Made by a program: the position numbers and the translations under genes. 64,000 nt of DNA from JABSQH01 sp965230015. GTDB lineage: Bacteria > Actinomycetota > Acidimicrobiia > Acidimicrobiales > Ilumatobacteraceae. Below the pieces are notes generated by a model that was not told the origin of the DNA, did not search any database, and saw only the letters and a program-made list of their open reading frames with translations. Shown one piece after another: positions 63,199-64,000 of the stretch. Every line of letters starts with the position of its first letter. Position 1 is the stretch's first letter. The stretch is taken from assembly GCA_965230015.1 (NCBI GenBank), contig CBDDKF010000002.1:959900-1023899 (forward strand), written 5' to 3'.

Positions 63199-63840
63199 AT
63201 GACCGACTTGAGCGGCCGGCACGTCCTGGTGGTGGGCGGCACCGGCACGATCGGCTCCGCGGTGGTTGCCGCCGCCGTCGACGCTGGGGCACGCGTCACC
63301 GCCACCGGGCTGTTCGAGCACGAGATCGCCGAACGCGGAGACGACGCCGCCTGGGCCACGCTGGACATCACCGATCAGGACGAGGTACTCGGCTTCGTCG
63401 ACGGCCTCGACGGCGTGACCGACATCGTCTCGACCGCTGCGGCACGTCCGTTCGCCGGCTTGATGAACATGTCCGACGACGACCTGACGGCGCTGGTCGA
63501 CTCCAAGCTGTGGGGCTCGTTCTGGCTCGGTCGTGCCGCCGGCCGGTCGCTTCCAGACGACGGCACGCTCACGTTCATCTCGGGGCTGCTCGCCGACTAC
63601 CCCGATGCCGCGGCGCCGGTTGCCGCGGTCAGCGCAGCGGTCGAGGCGCTCACCGGCGGCCTCGCCGTCGAACTCGCTCCAAGGCGCGTCAACTGTGTGT
63701 CACCCGAGGCCCTGGGCTCCACCGGCCGAGGTACACACGCCGGTTCCGGTGACGACGTCGCTGCGCTGATCCTGGCGCTGATCTCCAACCCTTGGATGTC
63801 GGGCTCGGTCGTGCCGATCCATGGCGCAGCGAAGCCGTGA
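63199..63840 (+). CDS. SDR-fold protein lacking Tyr-Lys pair
   Basis: A 213-residue classical short-chain dehydrogenase fold. The cofactor loop VLVVGGTGTIGSAVV and the DITDQDEV adenine-pocket region are normal, and FISGLLADYP places the serine strand. The catalytic YxxxK is missing: the helix that should begin YSASK reads APVAAVSAAVEALTGGLAVE. It is also shorter than the usual 240-260. It may bind NAD(P)H without catalysis, or use other residues. The ATG at 63199 lies 10 bases after the preceding stop. Confidence 0.78.
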   Translation: MTDLSGRHVLVVGGTGTIGSAVVAAAVDAGARVTATGLFEHEIAERGDDAAWATLDITDQDEVLGFVDGLDGVTDIVSTAAARPFAGLMNMSDDDLTALVDSKLWGSFWLGRAAGRSLPDDGTLTFISGLLADYPDAAAPVAAVSAAVEALTGGLAVELAPRRVNCVSPEALGSTGRGTHAGSGDDVAALILALISNPWMSGSVVPIHGAAKP

Positions 63841-63870
63841 CGCCGAGCTGGCGCTACGGCGAGGACGCCC

Positions 63871-64000
63871 TCACCACGAGCCAGAGCTGCCGCCGCCGCC
63901 TCCTCCGCCGACACCGCCGCCCGAGAACCCACCGCCGCCACTGCTGCTCGACGACGGCGCGGTGTAGGTCGAGCTGAACGCACTCGAGTACGTCGAGATC
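63871..64000 (-). CDS. 3' end of Gly-rich membrane protein (partial)
   Basis: Only the last 42 residues are in the window. They read Ser/Thr/Phe-rich (ISTYSSAFSSTYTAPSSS) and then a run of glycines ending GGSSGSW. This ending is characteristic of DUF2207-type predicted membrane proteins and of TPM-domain proteins, where a Ser-Gly tail with FSGGG closes the chain. The stop TGA is at 63871-63873. The rest of the gene lies beyond the right edge. Confidence 0.55.
   Translation of the reverse strand, partial: ISTYSSAFSSTYTAPSSSSSGGGGFSGGGVGGGGGGGSSGSW

Noticed and set aside
63597..63983. A 128-codon minus-strand frame across the SDR gene
   Set aside because: It is Arg/Ala shadow; the adjacent minus frame (63871-64000) has the recognisable Ser-Gly C terminus instead.

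Overview
The window is a high-GC stretch (roughly two thirds G+C by eye) of an actinobacterial chromosome. The best guess is a member of the Acidimicrobiia, such as an Ilumatobacter relative. The main evidence is an actinobacterial gene set (DUF3499, DUF5719, actinobacterial DapD, LpdA with a degenerate disulfide motif, F420 gene cofD, AccA3-type biotin carboxylase), many GTG starts, frequent ATGA/GTGA overlaps and a strong leaderless-start pattern. From memory, the order ahcY - Trm112 - phosphomannomutase - DUF3499 - DUF5719 - GT2 - cofD - sugar-nucleotide transferase - glycosyltransferases - rmlD - LCP - birA - accA3 - lpdA follows blocks in Streptomyces and Mycobacterium, with lineage-specific genes inserted.

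Layout. 0-9 kb, mostly minus strand: ahcY, a secreted repeat protein, Trm112, phosphomannomutase, a 931-residue membrane protein, a CPBP protease and DUF3499. 9-19 kb: ftsH (+), then a minus-strand thioredoxin-like/DUF5719/giant GT2 group, then a plus-strand small protein/flippase/MOSC run. 19-39 kb is a cell-surface polysaccharide region: gmd and fcl (GDP-fucose route) bracket a run of glycosyltransferases, a mannose-1-phosphate guanylyltransferase-like enzyme, two extended-SDR genes and a His-rich membrane-anchored protein of unknown function; cofD is coupled to one glycosyltransferase. An IS30-family element (29558-30801) sits between fcl and mug and supplies the mug stop codon. A TetR/MFS divergent pair follows, then a tight rmlD-rmlB-rmlC-rmlA-LCP operon that would make dTDP-rhamnose and attach glycopolymer to the wall.

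39-49 kb: birA and accA3 are divergent (biotin ligase and its substrate protein), then lpdA, a VanY-like M15 peptidase with a His-rich tail, lysS, dapD and small acetyltransferase and lipoprotein genes. 49-64 kb is mixed metabolism: stand-alone LigD-type polymerase domain, pirin, nitroreductase, ThrH, acyl-CoA mutase large subunit divergent from a class II aldolase, an EamA transporter apparently starting at CTG, PhyH, a rhodanese-MoeB fusion, sirtuin, L,D-transpeptidase, RTX protein, prfC, an anchored protein and an atypical SDR. The window ends inside the 3' end of a Gly-rich protein gene on the minus strand.

The strongest window-wide signal is a TANNNT hexamer 6-10 nt before the start codon of about two dozen genes, without a Shine-Dalgarno, which implies leaderless mRNAs. 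In two cases the TAG stop of the upstream gene is the first half of that hexamer. Other structure not explained by genes: tandem duplications just after stop codons (1734-1821, 11170-11244, 56181-56358) and a dispersed palindromic repeat present twice (1676-1727 and 52703-52744). No tRNA, rRNA or CRISPR array was seen, and no gene-free stretch exceeds 300 bases.
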